Assembly: GCA_964019695.1 (NCBI GenBank)
Contig: OZ026528.1
Location: 55,024,495 to 55,088,494 of the forward strand
Source of the DNA: Loripinus fragilis
Taxonomy: Eukaryota > Mollusca > Bivalvia > Lucinida > Lucinidae
DNA: 64,000 bases
Direction of reading: 5' to 3'
In this document: positions 55,417-64,000 of the stretch, piece after piece
How positions within the stretch are numbered: position 1 is the first letter of the stretch
How the letters are laid out: each line of letters begins with the position of its first letter
Program-made: the position numbers and the translations under genes
Notes under the pieces: generated by a model
The model's input: the letters and a program-made list of their open reading frames with translations, nothing else
Told to the model about the DNA's origin: nothing
Database searches by the model: none

Positions 55417-56742
55417 TTAAGTTGTTGGTAATCGTGAAAGTGTGCCTTTAGGGAGGTGATCACTGGAGGAAGAGTCTGTGAAAACCACAGAATCATCGTC
55501 CATGTCATCTTCCTCATCATCCTTTTTAAACACAGAAAATGGATTCTTCTGAGCTAGTATTGCTTTTTCAGCTTCTTCTTTATCTTTCTGTGCTTTTTCT
55601 TTGATATATTGTTGTCGTCTTTCATCTTTTTGTTGTTTTTTGAGTTTGTCTTTCTCTTCTTTTTTCTTCTTCTCTTCATCTTTCCTAATCATCTCCAGGG
55701 TTGCTGGCTTAAGGGTTTGCCCTGGACGAGATGGATTACCCTTTTCTTGGGGTTTTCCTTTAGAGGGTTCTTGCTGTTTTTCTTGTGTTTGTTTTTTTAA
55801 ATATTCTGTAAAACTGTCGTCCGTCTGTGTGCTGTTGTTAAGAGTTTCTGTAGATTTGTTGCAAGTGCCTGGTTTCACAGCACTTGCATATGTCCTAGCT
55901 TGGTAAAATTGTTCGAATTGCTTACGAGCTTCTGGAAATGACAAGTTATTTTCACATTTTATTTTAAGGAGTTTTCTCTCTTTCTCCCATTGTGGGCAAT
56001 CTTTTGAGTTAGCAGAATGATCACCTGAGCAGTTGGCACACTTGGCAGGTCTTTGACACTGGCCAGATGCGCAATGTTCAGGCATACTGCAGTTGACGCA
56101 TATCGCTTGTCTGCCACACTTATTTTCGTGGTGGCCAAACACTTGACATTTATAACATCTAAGTGGATTTGGGATATACACGTCAACTTTTGCCTGAATA
56201 AAGCCTATTTTGACATTTGCTGGTAGAACTGGTGAGTCGAAAGTAAAAACAAAAGTGTTGGTTGGTTTGAGTGCTCCATCACGGTGAACATTAATTCTAC
56301 GTACATCTGTAACACCTTGTTCACCCATGAACTCAAGAATATGTTCGCAGCTCTGCTTGCTTAAGGCAGGGCAGCGAACAATACCCTTTGATGTGTTCAA
56401 GGATTTATGGGGTGTTACAGTACATTTCAATCCACAAAATGTTTTCATTTTCAGAAGATTTGTTTCATGGGGTTGTTTTGTACACTGTATTAGTAAATCA
56501 CCAGATCGTAAGTTTTTGATGCTCTTAGGCTCACCTGCTATACTCATGATTGCTTTTTCTATCAGAAAAGGAGAAAGAAGAGAAATATCCTTTCCCTCTA
56601 CTTCTGAATGAATGATTAGAAATCTAGGTACATAAGGTTTCTTTGGTACAGAAGACTTAGATTGAGATTGAGAAGCTGTTAATGATTCATCAGAATCTGT
56701 GTCTGTAATCGGTGCGTGGCGTTTTCTAGATTTTGTAGCCAT
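55417..56742 (-). CDS. LINE ORF1 protein (zinc-knuckle), copy C, intact
   Basis: Uninterrupted frame of 441 codons from MATKSRKRHAPITDTDSDES to a TAA at 55,417. It has a Ser-rich head, the SIKNLRSGDLLIQCTK block, an RNA-binding-like region, and three Cys/His motifs: CYKCQVFGHHENKC, CVNCSMPEHCASGQC and CANCSGDHSANSKDC. A Lys/Glu-rich coiled region and acidic tail (DDEEDDMDDDSVVFTDSSSS) close it. It is collinear with the ORF1 of copies A, B and D. It probably coats the LINE RNA and escorts ORF2. Confidence 0.92.
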   Translation of the reverse strand: MATKSRKRHAPITDTDSDESLTASQSQSKSSVPKKPYVPRFLIIHSEVEGKDISLLSPFLIEKAIMSIAGEPKSIKNLRSGDLLIQCTKQPHETNLLKMKTFCGLKCTVTPHKSLNTSKGIVRCPALSKQSCEHILEFMGEQGVTDVRRINVHRDGALKPTNTFVFTFDSPVLPANVKIGFIQAKVDVYIPNPLRCYKCQVFGHHENKCGRQAICVNCSMPEHCASGQCQRPAKCANCSGDHSANSKDCPQWEKERKLLKIKCENNLSFPEARKQFEQFYQARTYASAVKPGTCNKSTETLNNSTQTDDSFTEYLKKQTQEKQQEPSKGKPQEKGNPSRPGQTLKPATLEMIRKDEEKKKKEEKDKLKKQQKDERRQQYIKEKAQKDKEEAEKAILAQKNPFSVFKKDDEEDDMDDDSVVFTDSSSSDHLPKGTLSRLPTT

Positions 56743-57298
56743 GTGTGTTTGGTTTTAAGATTCAGCCTCCATGCTCCCCACCCACCGTGGAGTCCAACAA
56801 GGGAGCACTTTAATGGAGTGGTTTTCCGACCTCCAGTGCTAGGGTTACATAGAAGTTATACTTGCACAAATAAAATCTGCGCAATTGACCCGTTAAGCCA
56901 CTGCCTTCCAGGAATATTTTATAAAAGAAAGAATATATAAGATAATGGACACGTGGTTGGCATCAGAACGATACTATAGAACGAAGATATAAGAAGTATT
57001 TTTTTTTTTACATTTTCAGCTTCCTGGGGCTTAGCATGACAAGACCGATTAGAAACACCGGGCCGTGTTTCCCCTCGGGTCTACCCCGTCAAAGAGGCCA
57101 AAGAGACGTGTTGAGTCATACAGAATTTTATACGCCCATATTCTGCATGCTCTCAGTCTTCCAGGCCATCCCCTTCGAGTTACCGAGAAAGCCACCCACG
57201 GTGAACAAGTGGGACTCTACTCTTGGCACTCCCGGACGGGGACAAGTATTACAATCAATATCGTCCCCAAATGTGAAGTGTGCCCCGGAGACTCCGGG

Positions 57299-57313
57299 GG
57301 GAGGGCCTCTTAC
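57299..57313. repeat. Target-site duplication, right copy (LINE copy C)
   Basis: GGGAGGGCCTCTTAC, identical to 51,321-51,335. Confidence 0.85.
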
Positions 57314-57644
57314 CTCAATTTGTTCTATGGAAATGAGCAGGACATCACATGTATTGAAGTCCTTATTGTTTTAAACTTCGATCCTTCTTGAAAATGCTGC
57401 GAATGAATGTGAAATTCTCGACAACAGGCAGTCGACTTTGTGTACCGTTGAACTGGGTATTTATTATACTAATGTACATGGGAAAATATTAGCTGCTCCT
57501 TTAAACTTTTTAAGTGTTTTTGATTCATGTTTTTTTCTCTCTTTTTTCTTCGATTTTCTTGCATTTTTCAAAGAATAAAAATAGTTTGTTTTAAATACCC
57601 AACAATATAAGTATCTTTCATGCGTGTGAGGTTTGCCTAGAAAA
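57314..57644. other. No gene recognised
   Basis: T-rich sequence (57,525-57,560); nothing else seen. Confidence 0.4.
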
Positions 57645-57735
57645 GTCTGTCATGAGGGTCACTGTTGGGCATCACGAGGCTTGCCGAGTGATGCCCAACA
57701 GTGAACCCGAGTGACGGATTTTCCTTTCTTGCACA
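57645..57735. repeat. Foldback hairpin H1
   Basis: GTCACTGTTGGGCATCAC is inverted as GTGATGCCCAACAGTGA around GAGGCTTGCCGA. Confidence 0.8.
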
Positions 57736-57884
57736 CCGGATAGAGAATACCATTCTTTTCACCTGGGATAGAAAATCTTTTCTCCCATCTGTGCATATAT
57801 AAGATAGGCGCTCAGCCCATATGAGAAACTTCTTTCTCCCACCTTTGCCCATATAAGATAGGCTCTCAGCTCATATAAGAAATA

Positions 57885-59092
57885 GAGGATCTTATACCTG
57901 GCAACATCTTTCTTATATTAGCAACCATACTTTTTCATTTTTTGACTTATATTTTAATTTTAAATGAACAAAATGGACACGCAATCATGTCGGATGATGT
58001 TTGATAGCGGATCATGGGTTTGTGACGCCACTCAATTCTAATGACGTCATTAAAACCGGTTATCAAACGTCGCTAGCAAACTTTACGCGCGTGACGTGAG
58101 AGACTAACTTGCATTTTGTTTTCGCCCTCTGGAAGATAAAGTAGTCCACATATCGTGTTTTCCGTCTAATATTGAGGTGCAAACTGTGTTTACACCCATT
58201 TTAGGACCCGATAAACACACTGGGCTGCTCAAAATTTACTTCAGATCATTGGTTTAAAAGTTCAAATTTTCCTTTTCTGGAGCGTAATCCGACTTTAGGT
58301 TAAAAATCCGCTAACAGTGGGAGAAAAATAATCCATCATGAGCCAGTCCATGTAGGATAGGTAAATCCCACCCTCGGGGTCGGAATTTCAACCAGGAACT
58401 CGGCAAGCCTCGTCCCTGGTTGAAATTCCGACCCCTCGGGTGAGATTTCCCTATCCTACATGGACACTCATGATGGATTGTTATAATCTTACACCTGGCA
58501 ACATCTTTCTTATATTAGCAACCAGACTTTTTTAATTTTTGACTCATATTTTAATGTTCGATGAACAAAATGGACACACAAGCATGTCGGATGACGTTTG
58601 ATAACTGCTCATAGGTTTGTGACGTCACTCAATTTAATGACGTCACTAAAACCGGTTATCAAACGTCGCAAGCAGACTTGACGCGCGTGACATGAGAGGC
58701 TAAGTTGCATTTTGTTTACGCCCTCTGGAAGATAAAATAGTCCACATACGTGTTTTCCGTCTATTTTTAGGTGCAAACTGTGTTTACACCCAGTCTTTAT
58801 GTTCTTGGACCCGATAAACATACTGGGCTGCTCAAAATTTACTTCAGATCACTGGTTAAAAAGTTAAATTTTTCCTGTTTTGAAGCCTTATCCGACTTGA
58901 GGTTTAAAATCCGCTAACAGTGGGAGAAAAATAATCCATCATGAGCCAGTCCATTTAGGATAGGAAAATCTCACCCTCGGGGTCGGAATTTCAACCAGGG
59001 ACTCGGCAAGCCTCGTCCCTGGTTGAAATTCCGACCCCTCGGGTGAGATTTCCCTATCCTACATGGACACTCATGATGGATTGTTATAATCT
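57885..59092. repeat. Direct duplication, ~597-bp unit x2, each containing a ~145-bp foldback
   Basis: CCTGGCAACATCTTTCTTAT starts units at 57,897 and 58,494. Each unit ends in a long foldback (58,333-58,484 and 58,930-59,087) with arms including GGGGTCGGAATTTCAACCAG and loop CTCGGCAAGCCTCG. The copies differ by scattered substitutions and small indels. Confidence 0.85.
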
Positions 59093-59109
59093 TACTCAGG
59101 GGATAAAAA

Positions 59110-59860
59110 AACTTATCTTACCCAGGTGTTCTTACCCAGGACCGAATAAAAATCACGAGCATGCAATGCATTTGTTGTATTGGAGGTCTCGTATCTGCGT
59201 TGTCAAGTAACGTTGGCTTTTTAGATGATGACATCACGAAGACGGCAAAATGGCGTCGGTTTATGCACGGTAGTCGTTGACGTAAAAAGCCGAATGGCGG
59301 CCGTTGAAAGCGGCGCCTTCTTTCAAAATCAAACTGAAACCTCTCAAGCACTAGAATTACGCATTTTAACAATTTCTAAAGTTAAAACAAAACGTGGTGG
59401 GCAAGAAAAAGTATATTTCATTGGTGTGAGGTATGTATAGAAAAACCCGTCACTCGGGATCACTGTTTGGCAAGCCTCGTGACACCGAACAGTGACCCTC
59501 GTGACGGATTTTTCGATCCACACCTCATACCCATGATAGATACTTATAATCCACACCTCACACCCATGGAATATAATTTTTCTTGCACACCACGTTTTGT
59601 TTTAACTTTAGAATTTCTTAAAATGCGTAATTTTAGTGCTTGAGAGGTTTTTATTTGATTTTGAAAGAAGGCGCCGCTTTCAACGCCCGTTCTTTACGTC
59701 AACGTCTGGCGTGCATAAGCTGACGTCATTTTTACCGTCTTGGTGACGTCATCACTTTAAAAGCCAACGTCACTTGACGACACAGACACGTGACCTTCAA
59801 TACAACTAATGCATTGAATGCTCGTAATTTTTATCCGGTCCTGGGTGAGATAGCATGGGT
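59110..59860. repeat. Large foldback element, ~750 bp
   Basis: The left arm from CCCAGGACCGAATAAAAATC (about 59,137) is matched in inverted orientation by the right arm ending TTTTTATCCGGTCCTGGGTG (about 59,850). The arms are about 300 bp, with a short hairpin (59,440-59,530) as the centre. Confidence 0.8.
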
Positions 59861-60310
59861 GAGATTATAAGTATCTTTCATGGGTATGAGGTATGGATAG
59901 AAAATCCGTCACGAGGATCACTGTTCGGCATCACGAGGCTTGTCGAGTGATGCCGAAAGTGTCTCCGAGTGACGGATTTTTCTATTCGCACCTCACACCC
60001 ATGATAGATACTTTCTCTTGCACACCACGTTTTGTATTATCTTTAGAACTTGTTAAAATGCGCAATTTTAGTGCCTCAGAGGTTTCTATTTGATTTTGAA
60101 AGAAGACACCGCTTTCGACGACCACCATTCGGTTTTTTACGTCAACGTTTGGCATGCATAAACTGACGTCATTTTGCCGTTTTCGTGACGTAATCATCTA
60201 AAACGCTAACGTCACTTCACGACGCAGAAACGCGACCTCCATTACAACCAATGCATTGAATGCTCATGATTTTTATCCGGTCCTGGGTGAGATAACATGG
60301 GTGAGATAAG
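59861..60310. repeat. Second, half copy of the large foldback
   Basis: It has the central hairpin (59,895-59,985, CATCACGAGGCTTGTCGAGTGATG) and one arm (59,990-60,297) in the same orientation as 59,540-59,860. The opposite arm is absent. Confidence 0.75.
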
Positions 60311-60425
60311 ATTTGTGGGTACAGGGGAAGCACGTGGATATCCTTATCCGGTGTGCAAGAACAGATTTGTAGGTACAGGGGAAGCACGCGGATACCCTTA
60401 TCTGGTGTGCAAGAAAAATTACTAT
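60311..60425. repeat. Tandem ~60-bp duplication
   Basis: GGTACAGGGGAAGCACG(T/C)GGATA is repeated at about 60,319 and 60,373, each followed by TGGTGTGCAAGAA-like sequence. Confidence 0.6.
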
Positions 60426-60439
60426 GTCCTCTCTGCTCC

Positions 60440-60640
60440 CGGATAGTCCCGGTAGCTCTGTGGCCCGGTAGCTCTGCGGACATAGCGATGGCTTGCTGAC
60501 CTAATGGTTCTGGGTTCGATTTGTACCTGCGGATTTTTTCCAAACTAGTTCCATTGCACACAAGCTTTCACTACTGCTCTCCCATTGTCTTGATATGACT
60601 GAAATACTGCTGAAAGGGAAAATCGCGTCATACTTCCTGG
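60440..60640 (+). mobile_element. tRNA-derived SINE, family A
   Basis: CCGGTAGCTCTGTGG and GCTCTGCGGACATAGCGATG form the head, GGTTCTGGGTTCGAT the B box, and the tail reads CATTGTCTTGATATGACTGA. It ends about 50 bp before the exon at 60,693. Confidence 0.65.
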
Positions 60641-60692
60641 AAGAAAGGTTCACTGCCACCGGCCACTTATATGTACATGTTTATTTTTTCAG

Positions 60693-61070
60693 AAGGAACT
60701 AGATGCCAGTGCGGCTACCTGGAACAGACACATTATTCGACCATCAGGAAACACCAGTGTACCCTCTGGTCGACCAGATCTCATGTATTATACACCATTA
60801 TTGTGGAATGCTGAAGACCATCTATGTAACGTGTCCATTGCTGACTTTAATGTGTGTCGTGAGGAAGCCCTCTTTCGATCCTCTATACCATGTGATGAAG
60901 ATGTGTATGAAATGTGTGTGATTATCATGAGAAGAGACCAGTCGGAACCACCGAGTAATTTCTCTGAAGCCGTCGAGTTGTACACCCACATTAACAAGAT
61001 ATTTTACAGATGCTGTGACTGCGTTCGAACTTGTATAATATTTAATCTTTTGGGTATACAATGCGGCTGA
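60693..61070 (+). CDS. Probable 3' exon of an rve integrase gene (C-terminal part)
   Basis: GTTTATTTTTTCAG precedes an open frame KELDASAATWNRHIIRPSGN followed by TSVPSGRPDLMYYTP, closing at TGA 61,068-61,070. The KELD...WN-H-IRPS-N-x-P-G-PD-MYY pattern is what follows the core in the same integrase-like family as the gene at 47,537, so this is probably its last exon, 12.3 kb away. Joining 48,362 directly to 60,693 does not keep the frame (phase 1 donor, phase 0 acceptor), and a few residues of the family are missing at the joint. A small exon may lie between, or this may be a remnant of a second copy. No internal stops. Confidence 0.55.
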   Translation, partial: KELDASAATWNRHIIRPSGNTSVPSGRPDLMYYTPLLWNAEDHLCNVSIADFNVCREEALFRSSIPCDEDVYEMCVIIMRRDQSEPPSNFSEAVELYTHINKIFYRCCDCVRTCIIFNLLGIQCG

Positions 61071-61419
61071 CGTTCGTTACGATCACGTGGTTATAACAGT
61101 AAACGTCTTTGGCCGAAGCTCAAAGCAAGTTTAAGCTAACTTCGAGTTTAATCCATACAAAATGTATGGCTAATCTTGGGGTTAACTTTAAACCAGCACT
61201 GTGCAATCGGCTCCTTGTGTTTCAAAACAGAATAATGTCGAAATGTCTCTCAGGCCTTTCGAGGCCTATGTCGGAAGCAACTGTTATATTTTTATGAAAC
61301 TGACACTTCGAAAACTGATCTCGATGTCGCCAGGAATAGATCTTTTGATAAATTATTGTTTTATGGCCCTTTTAAGAGTATTGATTAGTTTTACTTATTT
61401 TTAGCCAATCGTTAAGCAG
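61071..61419. other. No gene recognised
   Basis: Nothing recognised. Confidence 0.4.
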
Positions 61420-61545
61420 AGAGAACCGGAGCTCCCGGGGAAAAACACCTGACTTTCCGTGTAAGCAGAAGTTTGCTTTCTAACGTGCGGCACCGGGACT
61501 TGAGTCAGCGCTCTACTCCGTTAGGCAACGGAGGTCCGTGTCAGA
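61420..61545 (-). mobile_element. tRNA-derived SINE, family C
   Basis: GAGCTCCCGGGGAAAAACAC and AGTCAGCGCTCTACTCCGTT correspond to 50,036-50,160. The tRNA-like head reads on the minus strand. Confidence 0.5.
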
Positions 61546-61689
61546 GAAATACCACCATTTTAAAAGTGTCGTGATAATTAAGGTAATAAGCTTGATTTCA
61601 TAAAATAATGGCATTTTATATAGGTAAAGGACATTAATACGGGGTAACAGCACCTTATAACATAACTAGAAATGTTTTGGACAAAACAG

Positions 61690-62640
61690 ATGTCCCTCCC
61701 CACTTGTGCTTTCCCAGCAATATCATTTTCCCTAACTGTTGCCAAGTCAAGACCTCCTGTGATCTGGAAAATAGGTCAATGTCACCAAACTGTATTCAGT
61801 TCTTTTCCACCTTCCGATTATACACTTGTCAATGTTTGGTCATAATCCTTTTCTCCCTTCAGGAGATATGGTGCAGACAAGCCATTTTTTTTTAAACTTT
61901 GACCTTGAAAATAAGGTAAAAGTCATCAAAATCTAATCAATTATTTTCCACTTTGAACTGATATATTTGTGCGAGTTTGGTTAAAATCATTCATCCATCC
62001 AGGAGACATGGTGCACACAAGTCGTTCTTTCAACATGCTTTAACCCCTTGTGACCTTGAAAACAAGGTCAAGGTCACCAAAATCTAATAAAGTCTTTACA
62101 GTCTCCAGTGATATATCTGGGCTAGTTTGACCCTAATCCATCCATCCATTGGGGACATATCGTACAGACAAGGCAATTTTGATTGCATTTCCCAATAATA
62201 TATCTGTGCAAGTTTGGCCCAAATCCATCCAGCCATTCGGGAGATATGGTGCAGACAAGGCATTTTCAGCATTCTTTAAACCCTTGTGGCCTTGAAAATA
62301 GGGTCAAAGTCACCAGACCTACTCAGTTCTTTTGCATCTTTCACTTACATATCTATGCGAATTTGATTAAGAAACATCCATCCATCCGTTAGATATGGTG
62401 CAGACAAGGCATTGTTCAAGATTCTTTGACCTTCTGTGACCTTGAAAATGGTCATACTCACCGAAATCTTATCAGCTCTTTCCTCTTACCCCATAACGTA
62501 TTTGTGCAAGTTTTGGTTAAAATCCATTTATCCATTCAGGAGACAGAGTGCAGACAAGAAGCCACGCCGATGCAGACTAGAGTGGATCCACACCAAAACA
62601 ATATGTCCCCCATGGTGGTGTGAGGGAGAGGCATAAAAAT
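61690..62640. repeat. Tandem array, ~150-bp unit, ~6 copies
   Basis: GAGATATGGTGCAGACAAGG, TGTGACCTTGAAAA and TATCTGTGCAAGTTTGG-like motifs recur. GTGCAGACAAG-type sites sit near 61,870, 62,010, 62,160, 62,247, 62,397 and 62,549. Similar in style to the array at 24.8-26.0 kb, including an ending in GGCATAAAAATC. Confidence 0.8.
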
Positions 62641-63051
62641 CGGCCTCACAAACTTTGTAATACAGCTGAGTTCTCCAATCAGTTTGAGATTTTTTCTATT
62701 GAAATTTGAGATATATAATCATATGATCGTGACGTAGGTTGGCCACATCGAGCTTTGTCAGAGCATACAAATATTAACTGAAATATTTAATGAGTCTCAG
62801 AAAATCTGAAGGCGCCATGACATTTGTAACTTGCAAAGAAACAGATAAGCCTGCGTTTTCCAGTATTTGTTTTCTTCATAATACATAGACTGATAATTTG
62901 GACAGTGAAGATTGTTATTATATGAAGCTAATGCTAGGCTGCTGTGCGCATGCAGTAAGATATTTTTGTGTGGCTAGGTTTGAAAGTGTCAATTTTATTT
63001 CTATTGACCGCTCAAAGCCATTCTCTTTGTTACTTTGTCTGTTATTAGGCA
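62641..63051. other. No gene recognised
   Basis: Nothing recognised. Confidence 0.4.
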
Positions 63052-63295
63052 GGGGTGTAGTTAGGAGCCCTTGCAAGATGCGCACACTTATGTTTCGTAC
63101 TCTTTGATTGGACATCTAGGAGTTAGCCTTTAAAATATTTCATACTGTAATGTCTGTTTTTTGACAGCTGGTACTTATATCTAGGCCAATATACCAAATT
63201 TTCAGCAAGCAAATACGCAGATGCGAGTTGAAATTTTGTCAATCTGAAATAAATTCAATACGCACCTGCGTATTTGCGTAAAGCAGCTACGCCCT
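63052..63295. mobile_element. MITE, family Y, copy 2
   Basis: AGGGGTGTAGTTAGG and CAGCTACGCCCTTA ends. It shares the internal AATACGCAGATGCGAGTTGA / CAATACGCACCTGCGTATTT hairpin with 50,725-50,967. Confidence 0.75.
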
Positions 63296-63627
63296 TAATT
63301 GTTCTGGTTTAATTATAGTATTTGAGAGTAAGCTTTTGATTTGCTATTGCACTTGCATATTGACACGGTACCGATGCTGGTATCTTTTAGCCTTCCCATG
63401 CAGGAAAGGGTGACATCATGGTTATATGATTATGACGCCTTTTGTGATCTATAAATACGTTATCAACGTCGAGGCAATGTCCTGAGGCGGCCAATATGAC
63501 GTCAACGATAATCAATAGCAAGCTCATGCAATCCACATCAATTGTAAGCAATGGTGACAACAACTAACGTAACAAATCATAAAGCTATGGCAGTGATCTT
63601 GTAGCAGTTTTGACAGCGGCCGTCAAC

Positions 63628-63815
63628 CCCAGTGGCTCAGCAGGTTAGGCGCTGGCCTGCTGATCTAGCGATCACGGGTTCGATACCCGTTTGAGGCGAG
63701 AAACGTTTTCGAACGTAAACGGGTTTCCACTGCACACAGCCTTTCATCGTCACCCTCCGATTGTCCTAATATGACTGAAATATTGTTGAAAAGAACGTAA
63801 AATCTGGTCATCCAT
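63628..63815 (+). mobile_element. tRNA-derived SINE, family A (best copy)
   Basis: AGTGGCTCAGCAGGTTAGGC (A box) and ACGGGTTCGATACCCG (B box, with intact T-arm pairing) form a tRNA-like head, followed by ATTGTCCTAATATGACTGAA and ATATTGTTGAAAAGAACGTA as tail. Confidence 0.75.
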
Positions 63816-64000
63816 CTGTTAGTAAATGAGGTAGGCCTATTATTTTGCATCATTCAGAGGCCTTAATTTAAGAGTTGAAAACAATAATACAATAAACATC
63901 TAGTCGATGTGGTAAAGGTGGATAAGTACGTTCAGAAACTAAAAGTACTGGTTGTCTAAAAAAACGCACCTTTTTGAAATTGCTGTAACTCCTTTATTTA
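63816..64000. other. No gene recognised
   Basis: Window end; nothing seen. Confidence 0.4.

Larger units (their letters stand above)
51336..57298 (-). mobile_element. Full-length LINE, copy C (I-superfamily-like), ~5.96 kb
   Basis: Complete two-ORF non-LTR retrotransposon on the minus strand: 5' UTR (57,298-56,743), ORF1, ORF2 and 3' UTR (51,663-51,336) ending in (CAAA)n (seen as TTGTTTGTTTG on the plus strand). It is flanked by a 15-bp target-site duplication. ORF2 carries endonuclease, reverse transcriptase, RNase H and a terminal zinc motif, an architecture of the I superfamily (I or Nimb-like). Compared with copies A, B and D its 5' end lacks roughly 25 bp. The clean duplication and nearly open frames suggest a recent insertion. 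It lies within the presumed intron of the integrase gene. Confidence 0.92.

Noticed and set aside
60703..60921. Second reading frame over the 60.7-kb exon
   Set aside because: It overlaps the integrase-like frame, which has the recognisable C-terminal motif; the other is a shadow.

Overview
The window looks like animal nuclear DNA, most likely from a mollusc and probably a bivalve. The evidence is intron-bearing gene fragments with GT/AG splice sites, a very high load of tRNA-derived SINEs, foldback elements and MITEs, long non-LTR retrotransposons (LINEs) carrying gag-like zinc knuckles, and a Ty3/Gypsy-type element linked to a TatD-like hydrolase. The taxon is an inference from repeat content; nothing here identifies a species. 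No bacterial operons, rRNA genes, intact tRNA genes or CRISPR arrays are visible.

Layout. 1-13.5 kb is mostly non-coding and full of inverted-repeat elements: a near-perfect 135-bp palindrome at 4.5 kb, a 1.24-kb TIR element at 5.7-7.0 kb, and two copies of a 220-240-bp MITE. A possible signal-peptide exon of a secreted protein lies at 13.65 kb. From 14.6 to 24.7 kb there is a cluster of related LINE copies (A, E, B and a more distant 3' end), all on the minus strand, together with a 245-bp CGTA-rich satellite, an OB-fold-like exon and a C2H2 zinc-finger pseudogene. A TIR-bounded element whose body is a ~140-bp tandem array spans 24.7-26.1 kb. From 27.2 to 32.5 kb lies a decayed, internally deleted Ty3/Gypsy-like element: a gag fragment is joined directly to integrase, then come a PHD finger, a segment with a membrane span, an Arg/Ser-rich zinc-finger segment and a TatD/TATDN2-like hydrolase.

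From 35.2 to 41.6 kb there is an N-terminal nuclear-type exon (+), LINE copy D (+) and a three-exon DDE-transposase-like gene on the minus strand (Kolobok-like in my reading). LINE D sits immediately downstream of the last recognisable exon. 42-46.5 kb holds more TIR elements and the C-terminal exon of a Tc1/mariner-type transposase. At 47.05-47.5 kb a 21-bp self-complementary satellite is open on both strands and abuts a retroviral-type (rve, DDE) integrase gene starting at 47,537. What appears to be the 3' exon of that gene family lies 12.3 kb downstream at 60.7 kb. Between the two lies a full-length LINE (copy C, 51.3-57.3 kb) with a 15-bp target-site duplication and a (CAAA)n tail, plus a complex of foldback repeats (57.6-60.3 kb). 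61-64 kb is SINEs, a ~150-bp tandem array and a MITE.

How parts relate. Almost every protein-coding signal is of mobile-element origin. LINE copy C is close to intact: ORF1 is complete and ORF2 has one nonsense codon ahead of the endonuclease. It is the reference against which copies A, B, D and E read as partial or rearranged. The points I consider most worth a second look are the integrase-PHD-TatD arrangement, the both-strand-open 21-bp satellite beside the integrase gene, and the group of LINE copies that keep their 5' end but lose their 3' end.
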